Notes under the pieces: generated by a model | What the model saw: only the letters and a program-made list of their open reading frames with translations | Databases searched by the model: none | What the model was told of the DNA's origin: nothing | Assembly (NCBI RefSeq): GCF_023707985.1 | Contig: NZ_BRCF01000001.1 | Coordinates: forward strand, 431,967 to 495,966 | Direction: 5' to 3' | Length of the DNA: 64,000 bases | Origin: Sporosarcina sp. NCCP-2716 | GTDB lineage: Bacteria > Bacillota > Bacilli > Bacillales_A > Planococcaceae | Part shown: piece by piece, positions 22,344-30,893 of the stretch | Layout: each line of letters opens with the position of its first letter | Numbering within the stretch: the stretch's first letter is position 1 | Made by a program: the position numbers and the translations under genes

Positions 22344-25211
22344 TCACTGATCGGACGATGTCTGGCTGCTGTCAGGCTTCGTGTCCTGTTTTTTCGGGGT
22401 GCTGGCAGTATTGGAATCAGTCTTACCCGATCCATTGCTGCTGACGTCCCCGGAATTCTGGGTGGACGTGTCACCGCCATTGCCGCCATCGTTCCCTTGG
22501 CCGCCGTTGTTCGGATTGCCGCCCTGGTTCCCCTGACCGCCGTTATTGCCGCCGCTCTGGTTTCCATTGTTGTTGTTGTTGTTGCCATTGTTGTTTCCAT
22601 TGTTATTGCCATTATTCCCGTTGTTATTGCCATTGTTGTTCCCGTTATTGCCGTTTCCGTTGTTGTTACTGTTGTTGTTATTATTTTCATTATTTCCGTT
22701 ATTATCGCTGCCGCCGTTGTCCTGATCAGAGCCATCATCCTGGTTGTCGCCGTCATCCTGGCCGTCACCGTCATCACCGTCATCGGTGTTCTGCTCCGGT
22801 TCTTCAGCAGACGCCTGGATCATCAGTGTAGTAGATGCCGGGGCGCTCGAGACACTGCCGGCTTTCGCTGTGACGGAGAAGGTGTACGAGTGACCGGGCT
22901 CCACATTGCTATATGTGTAGGAGTCGTTATCTGTCGTCGTCAGGGACTGCGCTCCGCCGCCGTCGATGGAGACGGACACCGCGAATTGGATATCGCCGTC
23001 GAAATCATCGGAATCCGGTTCGTTATGATTCCAGCTCAATTCGATTTCCCGGTTATCCGAGTCGTAGTCAGCAGTCAGATCAGTCGGTGCTTCCAATTCG
23101 AATGTATCATCTTCTTCTGTCTTTTCCGGAACGAATGTTTTTTCCGGCAGCGTTCCGCGGACGAACAGTTCGTCACTCTTCATGTTATATGGAGTGGAAT
23201 TCGTCGCAAGTTTCAATGGCTGGGATCCGACCACGATTGCTGCTTCTTCCACCGAGCTCGGTTTCTTGAACGTTCCCGGAGATTTGGAGGAAACGAGATC
23301 GCCCATGACCTGCCGGAAGAGGGACTTCGGCATATCGCGCCCGCCTGGGAATCCGACGATCGGTTCATTTCGTTTTTCGTGACCGCCCCATACGGCAATC
23401 GTGTAATCGGACGTATAGCCTGCAAACCAGGCATCCGGTACACTCTCGCGGCCGATATTATACTTCTGCTTGTCTCCTGCCGAATAGTTCGTTGTCCCGG
23501 TCTTGCCGGCCAGATCTACGCCGGGGATGTTAGCGAGTTTCCCGGTGCCGTTTTGCTTGGTCAGCACATCACGCAGCATATCCGTGATCATATAGGCGGT
23601 TGAATCTTTCATGGCGGAAACCGGGTCCGGTGACAGGTTGATCTCCGTTTTTCCGTCGCGCAAGATGATTTTCTTCACGGCATGCGGCGCTGTGTAAATC
23701 CCTTCGTTGCCGAAAGCTGCATAGGCGCCCGCCATCTGCATCGTCGAGACATCGTTCGCGCCGCCGCCGATTGCATCGGACAGGTTCAAGTCCTTCATCG
23801 GGAGGCCGAGACCCTGAGCGAACTCCGCCGCTTGTTTCGTTCCGACTTCCTGCAGCGTTTTGATGGCAGGTACGTTGCGGGATTCATACAGTGCATGGCG
23901 CATTGTGATCGGTCCTTTGAAGCGGCCGTCCACGTTGTTCGCTTTAATGCCCTTTGTCTGTTCATCGACAATTGTCTGACCTGTCGACCAGTTCAAATAC
24001 TCGATGGCAGGACCGTAGTCGAGGACCGGCTTGATGGACGAGCCGGGTTGGCGTTTCTGATCGGTCGCATAGTTATGGTTGAACAGTTTGTAATCCCGGC
24101 CGCCGCCGACTGCGACGATTTCACCGGTTTTCGTGTCAACGACTGTCATGCCGGCCTGGATCGTATCTGATTCAAAGTTGCTTGGATCGGCCAGTGCCTT
24201 CTCGACGGCCTGCTGGGCTTCCGGATTGATCGCCGTCACGATGGTGACACCTTCCGCCTCAATATCCTTGTAGCCTTTTTCCTGTAATTCGCTCATCGCA
24301 AGATCGATATACGCCTGGTACCGGATATCGGACGGTTTCTCCCGCTGGTCCTCAGGAAGGAGCGTAGAGGCCACAGAGACGGACTGTGCTTCTTCCATCT
24401 GTTTCGTTGTGATCTTGCCATGCTGGTTCATGAGCCGGAGGACGATGTTGCGCCGTTTTTCGGCACGTTCCGGATGCTTGAACGGATTGTACGCGTTCGG
24501 TGACTGCGGCATCCCGGCGAGCTGTGCCATCTCCGGCAGTGTCAGTTCATTCAGATCTTTGCCGTAAAATACTTTCGCTCCGGTGCCGATTCCGTACTTG
24601 TTGCCGGACATGAGCACTTTATTGAAATACATCTCGAAGATTTCTTCCTTTGAGTAGTTGCGTTCGAGCTGGAAGGCGAGCCAGGCTTCCTGGGCTTTCC
24701 GCTTCAGTGTCTTTTCGTTTTTCAGGAATGAGTTCTTGATGACCTGCTGGGTCAGTGTCGAGGCGCCCTGGGAGCCGAATCCGCTCCTGAAGTTTGCGAG
24801 CACCGCACCGCCGAGACGCCAGAAGTCGATTCCGTGGTGCTTGAAGAACCGGGCATCCTCTGTCGCCAGCACGGCATCGCGCAGCTCGGGAGGAATTTGG
24901 TCATATGCGAAATAATCGCGTTTTTCGACGCCGGTCTGATAGAGCACCGTCTTTCCATCGGGCCCTGTCAGTTTGGAGGATAGCGGGTCTTTCAGCAGGC
25001 TTTCGTCAAGTTTCGGTGCAGTGCTTGCATAGTAGGTGAAGAGCCCGACACCTGCCAGAAGGAAAAGGAGGCCGGCGATGACGACTGTCTTGAAGATCGT
25101 TTTGATGAGCCCTTTTTTCTTCTTTTTCTCGGGGGCTTTTTTACGTGAAGATCGCTGTTCTGCTTCCGCCTGTTTTCGGCGGGCAGTCCTTGAATTCGGA
25201 TTATTGTCCAT
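22344..25211 (-). CDS. ponA: Class A penicillin-binding protein (PBP1-type), bifunctional glycosyltransferase/transpeptidase
   Basis: Polymerises and crosslinks peptidoglycan at the membrane. 955 residues: Lys-rich cytoplasmic tail (1-35), membrane helix (about 38-62), GT51 domain (EDARFFKHHGID, GASTLTQQ, about 80-250), transpeptidase with GSSIKP (SxxK) and KTGT, then a fibronectin type III-like domain (about 690-790). The last 146 residues are low complexity: first Asp/Gly, then Asn/Gly, then Ser/Thr. The start overlaps the recU stop by one base, as in B. subtilis recU-ponA. GpsB, a partner of this PBP, is encoded 5 kb away. Confidence 0.96.
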   Translation of the reverse strand: MDNNPNSRTARRKQAEAEQRSSRKKAPEKKKKKGLIKTIFKTVVIAGLLFLLAGVGLFTYYASTAPKLDESLLKDPLSSKLTGPDGKTVLYQTGVEKRDYFAYDQIPPELRDAVLATEDARFFKHHGIDFWRLGGAVLANFRSGFGSQGASTLTQQVIKNSFLKNEKTLKRKAQEAWLAFQLERNYSKEEIFEMYFNKVLMSGNKYGIGTGAKVFYGKDLNELTLPEMAQLAGMPQSPNAYNPFKHPERAEKRRNIVLRLMNQHGKITTKQMEEAQSVSVASTLLPEDQREKPSDIRYQAYIDLAMSELQEKGYKDIEAEGVTIVTAINPEAQQAVEKALADPSNFESDTIQAGMTVVDTKTGEIVAVGGGRDYKLFNHNYATDQKRQPGSSIKPVLDYGPAIEYLNWSTGQTIVDEQTKGIKANNVDGRFKGPITMRHALYESRNVPAIKTLQEVGTKQAAEFAQGLGLPMKDLNLSDAIGGGANDVSTMQMAGAYAAFGNEGIYTAPHAVKKIILRDGKTEINLSPDPVSAMKDSTAYMITDMLRDVLTKQNGTGKLANIPGVDLAGKTGTTNYSAGDKQKYNIGRESVPDAWFAGYTSDYTIAVWGGHEKRNEPIVGFPGGRDMPKSLFRQVMGDLVSSKSPGTFKKPSSVEEAAIVVGSQPLKLATNSTPYNMKSDELFVRGTLPEKTFVPEKTEEDDTFELEAPTDLTADYDSDNREIELSWNHNEPDSDDFDGDIQFAVSVSIDGGGAQSLTTTDNDSYTYSNVEPGHSYTFSVTAKAGSVSSAPASTTLMIQASAEEPEQNTDDGDDGDGQDDGDNQDDGSDQDNGGSDNNGNNENNNNNSNNNGNGNNGNNNGNNNGNNGNNNGNNNGNNNNNNGNQSGGNNGGQGNQGGNPNNGGQGNDGGNGGDTSTQNSGDVSSNGSGKTDSNTASTPKKQDTKPDSSQTSSDQ

Positions 25212-25846
25212 TAAGATTCCTGCCTTTCGGTTCGTTCACTGTCGATCACGGAGCTCAGGGCGCGTAAATAGTCGAGTCGCGGCAGGTAGCCGGGCGTCAG
25301 TTCGACCGACAGCTCTTCCATTTCTGAAAGAGTGATCGATTTACGTCCTCCTTCGGTCATCCGTGTCCATTTATCACTGAAATTGCGGTAGGGAAGCACA
25401 AAATAACGGTCCAGCAAAGAAAAACGGATGATCAGGAAAGCGATCCCGCCCTGTTCGTGGACCTGCCTCATATGCTCGGTTTGGTGCTCATGTATATTCT
25501 TCAGCGGAAAAGAGGTCTTATTGCGTGTCTCCTTCGCTTCGAAATCGACATAGTGTCCATTCCAGACACCGTTGTAGTCGGTGGTGGAAGCAGTCTTGAA
25601 GTACGCTTCCGTGATGACCGCTGCGCTTCTCGCGGGATAGCGGACGTTCACAATCTGGATAGGGACCGGTTTTTTGTGGATGACGGCAATTCCTCTGCTG
25701 TTGTAATACTCATTGCTGTCGTTCAGTTCGTCTTCGAGCGTCTTGCCGCGGTTGCTGAATGACAGGGCAGATTTTTCGGGCTGTTTGGGGACGGCCGCCG
25801 GTGTATACTTTTTCCCATTCGGATACCGTATTGCCAACTTACTCAC
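25211..25846 (-). CDS. recU: Holliday junction resolvase RecU
   Basis: Cuts Holliday junctions during recombination and chromosome segregation. 211 residues with a GTG start (a TTG three codons later is possible). Conserved blocks: SNRGKTLEDELN, the catalytic TTDYNGVW and YVDFEAKETRNKTSF (metal-binding Asp/Glu and Lys), and HQTEHM. Cotranscribed with ponA. The N terminus is a flexible, basic stretch as in other RecU proteins. Confidence 0.95.
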   Translation of the reverse strand: MSKLAIRYPNGKKYTPAAVPKQPEKSALSFSNRGKTLEDELNDSNEYYNSRGIAVIHKKPVPIQIVNVRYPARSAAVITEAYFKTASTTDYNGVWNGHYVDFEAKETRNKTSFPLKNIHEHQTEHMRQVHEQGGIAFLIIRFSLLDRYFVLPYRNFSDKWTRMTEGGRKSITLSEMEELSVELTPGYLPRLDYLRALSSVIDSERTERQES

Positions 25847-25862
25847 CTCACATCATCAGTCT

Positions 25863-25871
25863 ATCATACCA
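25863..25871 (-). promoter_or_regulatory. Extended -10 promoter for recU-ponA
   Basis: TGG-TATGAT on the minus strand, about 17 bases upstream of the recU GTG. The -35 region contains TTGACG but at only 14 bases, so the extended -10 carries the call. Confidence 0.4.
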
Positions 25872-25975
25872 CACTATGGGGACGTCAAAACGTCAGCCAG
25901 GTTGCAAATTTGTCTGATCTGCAACTCTGCTGGAAGAATGCACGTTCGTCGTTTGTAGAAGAAACGTGCTTCATT

Positions 25976-25984
25976 TGGTAAACT
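25976..25984 (+). promoter_or_regulatory. Extended -10 promoter for yppE-mrfAB
   Basis: TGG-TAAACT, 31 bases upstream of yppE, in the divergent gap with recU. The -35 region is weak. Confidence 0.35.
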
Positions 25985-26015
25985 GATAGAAGGAAGCAGC
26001 GAGAGGTGAGGACAA

Positions 26016-26381
26016 ATGACATTGCTAGTATTGACAGAACAGTTGCTGCACGTTTGTGAAGAGTGCCTGGAGCGTCATCAGCGAATGCGCGATGAGGACC
26101 GGGAACCGGATTTCTTTGTAGAAGTGAAGCCGTATGCCGATCACTGGCATACTGAAATAGATGAATGGAGCCGTCTGGTAAATGAATGGATTCGGAAAGA
26201 ACGGCCGAAGTATGTCCGGCCTGTCCAAGTTTCGACGTTGAATGAGCTGATGAAGCAGTTCACAGTCCAGTCGTTTTACCGGAAAACCGGCAAGAAACGA
26301 TTTGTCGAATCGATCCAGTCGGCGTCGTATACATTGAATACGGTCCGTATCGCATTGACCAAACGGGAGGAGGAGGCCTGA
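26016..26381 (+). CDS. yppE: YppE family protein (DUF1798)
   Basis: 121 residues, predicted all-helical, soluble, highly charged, starting MTLLVLTEQLLHVCEECLERH. It matches the DUF1798/YppE family in size and pattern. AGCGAGAGGTGAGG lies before the ATG. mrfA begins one base after its stop, so the two are almost certainly cotranscribed; a role with the MrfAB repair pair is suggested by position only. Confidence 0.85.
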   Translation: MTLLVLTEQLLHVCEECLERHQRMRDEDREPDFFVEVKPYADHWHTEIDEWSRLVNEWIRKERPKYVRPVQVSTLNELMKQFTVQSFYRKTGKKRFVESIQSASYTLNTVRIALTKREEEA

Positions 26382-26382
26382 T

Positions 26383-28665
26383 ATGACCGACAACAGAGAT
26401 TTACAGCATTTGATCGAAGAGCTTAAGAAGGACAAGGATTTCGCCGGCAACGTGAAGCATTACAAGGTGCTTGAGGGTAAGGAAGCGGTTTACGCGTCTT
26501 TCCCGCCGGGTCTTCATCCTTCGCTGGAAAAAGCGCTTGCCGTCAAAGGGATCGGCAGGCTCTACAGCCATCAGCGGACAGCATTCGACCTGGCGTCTGC
26601 AGGCAGCTCGTTCACGGCGGTCACTCCGACGGCATCCGGCAAGTCGCTCTGCTATCATCTGCCTGTCCTGCAGAGTGTGCTGGATGACCCGGCGTCACGT
26701 GCGCTTTACCTGTTCCCGACGAAAGCGCTGGCACAGGATCAGCTGGCGGATCTGCATGAACTGATCGAAGCGAGCGGTGAAACGGTCCTCAGCTATACGT
26801 ATGACGGCGATACGGCACCGGGCCTCCGTACGAAAGTGAGGAAGTCGGGCAATATCGTGCTGACAAATCCGGACATGCTGCACTCGGGTATTTTGCCGCA
26901 CCATACGAAATGGGTGTCCTTGTTCGAGAACTTGAAGTATATCGTCATCGACGAACTGCATACGTATAAAGGGGTGTTCGGCACTCATGTCGCCCATGTG
27001 CTGAGACGGCTGCAGAGGATCTGCGCTTACTATGGAAGCCATCCGGTCTTCATCTGCACTTCCGCGACGATCGCCAATCCGAAACAGCTGGCGGAAAGTC
27101 TGACCAACACCCGGATGGAACTGATCGCGGACAACGGAGCACCGGCAGGGAGGAAGCACTTCCTGTTCTATAATCCGCCGGTCGTCCACGAGACGTTCGG
27201 TATCCGGCGAAGTGCCGTTCTTGAAGTGCGTGACATCGCTGCGCGCCTGTACCGGGAGAGTGTCCAGACGATCATTTTTGCAAAGAGCCGCGTCCGTGTC
27301 GAGATGCTCGTCACGTACATGAAAGAGCTGACGAAAAAGAAACTGATGGATGAAACGATCATGGGATACCGAGGCGGGTATCTGCCGTCCGAACGGCGGA
27401 AAATCGAGCGTGGATTGCGGGATGGCACCATCAAGACCGTCGTCAGCACGAACGCCCTCGAACTCGGCATCGACATCGGGCAGCTGCAGGCATGCGTAAT
27501 GACCGGTTACCCGGGAAATATCGCAAGTGCGCTGCAGCAGGCAGGCCGCGCAGGACGACGGCAGGATGATGCGCTGATCATCTACGTGGCGCAGTCGATG
27601 CCGCTCGATCAGTACATTATCGAAAATCCGGGTTATCTGCTCGGCGGTTCCCCTGAAGAAGCGCATATCCACCCGGACAACATCATGATTCTGATGGATC
27701 ATCTGCGTTGTGCTTCGTTCGAGCTGCCGTTTTCCCTCGATGACCGCTATGCGGAATTCGATGTCCAGCAGCTTCTCGAATTCCTCGCATCAGAAGGGGT
27801 GCTCGTACTGGCAGGGGACCAGTGGCACTGGATGACGGAGCGGTTCCCGGCGAGTGAAGTGAGCCTGCGGTCCGCCTCCCAGGAAAACGTCGTCATCATT
27901 GACAGATCCCGGCCGAAAGAGACGACCGTCATCGGGGAAATGGACCGGTACAGTGCCATGACACTGCTTCACGAAGAGGCGATCTACCTGCATCAGGGCA
28001 CCCAGTACCAAGTGGAGATGCTCGATTGGGAGGAGAAGAAAGCATACGTGACGGAAGTGGATGTCGACTATTTCACCGATGCGAATCTGGCTGTTGAGCT
28101 GAAAGTGATCAGCGAGGATAAGCTGGAGGAACGGCCGGAAGGCACTGCTGCGTTCGGCGACCTTGCCGTCCTTGCGATTCCGACCATCTTCAAGAAGATC
28201 CGTTTCGATTCACATGATAATATCGGGTCCGGACCGATCCGGCTCCCTGCGGAGGAACTGCATACCGCCTCCACCTGGCTGTCGTTCGATGTTCCGGAAG
28301 GGTGGACGGAAGCCGCGCTGACCGATGCGATGACCGGTGCGGCGCATGCCATGCAGTCATTCATCCCGCTGTTCGTCCAATGCGACCGGACGGACGTCCA
28401 CGTCGTGCCCCAAGTGAAGGCCGTGCATACCGGAAAGCCGACATTCTTCATCTACGACAGCTACCCGGGCGGCATCGGTCTGAGCGAGAAGATGTTCGGC
28501 CAGTGGGAGGCGCTCCTGCAGCAGGCGGCACAGCATGTATCTGGCTGCGACTGCAAGTCAGGCTGCCCGGTATGCACCGGACCGCCTGAATCGGCGCTCG
28601 ATATGAAGGCAGGAGCGGAATCGCTGCTCAAGGATCTTGCTGGCGGTGAACGGCTTGTCCTATGA
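26383..28665 (+). CDS. mrfA: DEAD/DEAH-box helicase MrfA (YprA)
   Basis: 760 residues. An SF2 helicase with TPTASGKS (Walker A, about 82-89), DELH (about 189), QQAGRAGRR (motif VI), and a C-terminal MZB/DUF1998 domain holding four Cys (C-x-C-x3-C-x2-C near 722-731) for zinc. In B. subtilis MrfA (YprA) works with the exonuclease MrfB in repair of mitomycin C lesions, independently of UvrABC. The next gene is mrfB and overlaps it. Confidence 0.95.
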   Translation: MTDNRDLQHLIEELKKDKDFAGNVKHYKVLEGKEAVYASFPPGLHPSLEKALAVKGIGRLYSHQRTAFDLASAGSSFTAVTPTASGKSLCYHLPVLQSVLDDPASRALYLFPTKALAQDQLADLHELIEASGETVLSYTYDGDTAPGLRTKVRKSGNIVLTNPDMLHSGILPHHTKWVSLFENLKYIVIDELHTYKGVFGTHVAHVLRRLQRICAYYGSHPVFICTSATIANPKQLAESLTNTRMELIADNGAPAGRKHFLFYNPPVVHETFGIRRSAVLEVRDIAARLYRESVQTIIFAKSRVRVEMLVTYMKELTKKKLMDETIMGYRGGYLPSERRKIERGLRDGTIKTVVSTNALELGIDIGQLQACVMTGYPGNIASALQQAGRAGRRQDDALIIYVAQSMPLDQYIIENPGYLLGGSPEEAHIHPDNIMILMDHLRCASFELPFSLDDRYAEFDVQQLLEFLASEGVLVLAGDQWHWMTERFPASEVSLRSASQENVVIIDRSRPKETTVIGEMDRYSAMTLLHEEAIYLHQGTQYQVEMLDWEEKKAYVTEVDVDYFTDANLAVELKVISEDKLEERPEGTAAFGDLAVLAIPTIFKKIRFDSHDNIGSGPIRLPAEELHTASTWLSFDVPEGWTEAALTDAMTGAAHAMQSFIPLFVQCDRTDVHVVPQVKAVHTGKPTFFIYDSYPGGIGLSEKMFGQWEALLQQAAQHVSGCDCKSGCPVCTGPPESALDMKAGAESLLKDLAGGERLVL

Positions 28666-29932
28666 AAAGAACCTGATGAAGATGAAGAGCATGCTGAAAA
28701 AAGCGGAGCCCGGCAGCAAACCTGACACTGCACCGCGCACTGTCAAAAAGGCTCCTGCTCCTGATTATGAAGATGAGTGGCTCGCAGAAGGTCTCGAGAA
28801 AGAGACGAACCGGTACGGCACCGTCTATAAGAAAGTCGTCGATTATCCGGAAGACTACATGCACGGGAACTATCAGCTGACCGAACTGACAGCTGCATTG
28901 CAGAAGTGGCGCCTGGCGGAAGAGGCCCATCCGCTCGCTCCCGATCCCGGGAAGCGGCTGCTGTTCTTCGATACGGAAACGACAGGTCTGAAAGGGACGG
29001 GGACGCTGATCTTCCTCATCGGCCTCATCGAACAGCACGGGTCCGGATTCCGGCTGACACAGTATTTGCTGCCGGGGCCGGCGCACGAAGCCGCTTTCCT
29101 GTACGCAACGGGCCTGTGGGAGAGACCGGTGACGCTCGTCATGTATAACGGCAAGAGCTTCGATCTGCCGCAGCTCGCCACACGGTGGACGATGAACCGG
29201 ACCGTGCTGCCGCCGCTTCCCGAACATGACGCGATCGACCTGCTGCACGGATCCCGCCGCATCTGGAAGGATGAGCTGGAATCATTCAAACTGCCTGCAG
29301 TCGAAGAGACCCAGCTCGGCTTCATCCGGGAGGACGACATGCCCGGCCATATGGCGCCGATCATCTACCAGGATGCCGTGAAGAACGGCCGTGCAGGATA
29401 CCTGATGCCGATCCTGAAACATAACGAGGATGACATCCTTTCCCTCGTGACCCTCTATATCCGTTCGACCGATCTGGTCCTTCAGGAAGAACTGTCCGGC
29501 ACAGCAGTCAGCCAGACCAACATCGGCAAATGGTACAAAGATCTGAAATCGCACAGCCGGGCGACTGCGGTACTGGAACGGGTCATCGAAGAGTACGGAA
29601 CACAGCATCCGACAACCCATTTCCATTTCGGTTTCCTGCTAAAGAAAGAGAAACGGATCGAGGAAGCCATCCAGGCATTTGGTGTCTGCATGACGAAATC
29701 GGCCGGCCGTGAACGGATCCTTGCAATCGAGGAACTGGCGAAACTGTATGAGCATCAAGTCAAAGATTGTACGAAGGCGCTGCAGCTGTCAGGCATCGCC
29801 ATCGGCTTACTTGCGAGGGACCGTTCGCTGACCAAGCCGTTCTCTCTGCGCATGAAAGACAGCTTTGAAAAGAGGGAAATGAGGCTGAAACGAAAATTAT
29901 TTCCCGGGCAAGCGCAGAAACCGACAAAATAA
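28637..29932 (+). CDS. mrfB: DEDDh exonuclease MrfB (YprB)
   Basis: About 430 residues or slightly fewer. The nuclease domain has FDTETTGLKG (DxE), YNGKSFDLPQL and HNEDDILSLVTLY, and a C-terminal TPR-like region follows. It acts with MrfA. The start is unsettled: TTG 28637 and GTG 28646 lie inside mrfA, and ATG 28676 follows its stop with a weak site; B. subtilis YprB length is compatible with any of these. Confidence 0.93.
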   Translation: MLAVNGLSYEKNLMKMKSMLKKAEPGSKPDTAPRTVKKAPAPDYEDEWLAEGLEKETNRYGTVYKKVVDYPEDYMHGNYQLTELTAALQKWRLAEEAHPLAPDPGKRLLFFDTETTGLKGTGTLIFLIGLIEQHGSGFRLTQYLLPGPAHEAAFLYATGLWERPVTLVMYNGKSFDLPQLATRWTMNRTVLPPLPEHDAIDLLHGSRRIWKDELESFKLPAVEETQLGFIREDDMPGHMAPIIYQDAVKNGRAGYLMPILKHNEDDILSLVTLYIRSTDLVLQEELSGTAVSQTNIGKWYKDLKSHSRATAVLERVIEEYGTQHPTTHFHFGFLLKKEKRIEEAIQAFGVCMTKSAGRERILAIEELAKLYEHQVKDCTKALQLSGIAIGLLARDRSLTKPFSLRMKDSFEKREMRLKRKLFPGQAQKPTK

Positions 29933-29974
29933 CCTGCGCAGATTCGCCATATAGAGACAGATACTGACGCCCTA

Positions 29975-29983
29975 TGCTATACT
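29975..29983 (+). promoter_or_regulatory. Extended -10 promoter for gpsB
   Basis: TGC-TATACT, 35 bases upstream of the gpsB ATG, with a poor -35 (GAGACA at 18 bases). A 12-base palindrome lies just downstream. Confidence 0.5.
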
Positions 29984-29988
29984 GAAGG

Positions 29989-30000
29989 CAGTGATCACTG
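29989..30000. repeat. Perfect 12-base palindrome in the gpsB leader
   Basis: CAGTGATCACTG, starting 6 bases downstream of the -10 element, at the expected transcription start. Could be an operator; could be chance. Confidence 0.45.
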
Positions 30001-30018
30001 ACGGAAGGACGTTGTTGA

Positions 30019-30315
30019 ATGGATATTAAACTGGATTCAAAAACGATTCTTGAGAAAGAGTTTAAAACGGGTATGCGCGGCTACAATCAGGAAGAAGTCG
30101 ATCTTTTCCTGGATGATGTCATTCAAGACTATGAAGCTTTCAAAAAACGGATTGCGGAACTGGAACAGGAAAACAGCGAATTGAAGAACGAAATTTCGAC
30201 TGCCCAGAAACGGCCGGCTTCAAGCGCGCCGGGGACAACGAATTTCGATCTCCTGAAGCGGATCTCGAACTTGGAGAAAGCGGTGTTCGGCAGCAAACTG
30301 TCAGGCGCTGACTGA
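30019..30315 (+). CDS. gpsB: Cell division regulator GpsB
   Basis: 98 residues: a DivIVA-like N-terminal dimeric coiled coil (residues 5-65, with [15 protein letters not shown]) and a short C-terminal helical bundle ([14 protein letters not shown]). GpsB moves PBP1 between lateral wall and septum; its partner ponA is in this window. Gene order gpsB-rnpB-ypsC matches B. subtilis. Confidence 0.96.
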   Translation: MDIKLDSKTILEKEFKTGMRGYNQEEVDLFLDDVIQDYEAFKKRIAELEQENSELKNEISTAQKRPASSAPGTTNFDLLKRISNLEKAVFGSKLSGAD

Positions 30316-30332
30316 GTGCGACGGACTTCTCC

Positions 30333-30361
30333 TTGCAGAAAGTACAGATCTGCTGTATACT
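30333..30361 (+). promoter_or_regulatory. Promoter of rnpB
   Basis: TTGCAG and TATACT with exactly 17 bases between, ending about 8 bases before the expected RNase P RNA 5' end. Confidence 0.75.
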
Positions 30362-30368
30362 TGTTTAG

Positions 30369-30778
30369 CCATGACGGAAATTCAGGTAATTGCTGCAGTG
30401 CTTGACACTGGAGAGGAAAGTCCATGCTCACACGGTACTGAGATGTCCGTAGTGTTCGTGCCCGGCCAAAAAATAAGCCGGGGCGCCGGCTCAGCCGGCT
30501 GACGGCGGAAATAATTCCTACGTCCTTCGGGATATGGAAGACGTTTCCTGAAAAGTGCCACAGTGACGGAGCTGTATCGGAAACGGTACAGGTGGAACGA
30601 GGTAAACCCCGCGAGTGAGAAACCCAAATTATGGTAGGGGCGCTCTTCCGAAGGAAATGAACGGAGGAAGGGACAGACAATCGTCTGTAGATAGATGATT
30701 ACCGCTCTTCGTACGAGGTGCAGACCGTTTGAGTACAGGAGAACAAAACATGGCTTACGAATTTCCTGAAGGCACCTA
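30369..30778 (+). ncRNA. rnpB: RNase P RNA, Bacillus (B) type
   Basis: Catalytic RNA that matures tRNA 5' ends. The conserved core is readable: GAGGAAAGTCCATGCTC, GTAGTGTTCGTGCC, CAGTGACG, GGTGGAACGAGGTAAACCCC, GAGAAACCCAAAT, TAGATAGATGATTACCG and ACAAAACATGGCTTAC. The outer helix pairs GGAAATTC (30376-30383) with GAATTTCC (30759-30766). Ends are estimated from this helix and the promoter. Confidence 0.95.
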
Positions 30779-30793
30779 CACAATATCTGACTC

Positions 30794-30830
30794 ATGCTCT
30801 CCACATTTTCCTGGAGAGCATTTCTTTGTT
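30794..30830 (+). terminator. Intrinsic terminator of rnpB
   Basis: ATGCTCTCC-ACATTTTCCT-GGAGAGCAT stem and loop followed by TTTCTTTG. Confidence 0.8.
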
Positions 30831-30893
30831 GAAAACAGGCGGATACCACCATACTATACATAGATCATACATACAGGAGAGGAAGTGGAGCGG

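Noticed and set aside
22560..22700. Repeated short units resembling a CRISPR or tandem array
   Set aside because: They are in-frame Asn/Gly codon repeats at the ponA 3' end; no fixed repeat-spacer pattern.
22497..23603. 368-codon open frame opposite the ponA tail
   Set aside because: Its Val/Ile/Ala-rich beginning is simply the complement of the Asn/Gly codon repeats of ponA; it has no supporting site.
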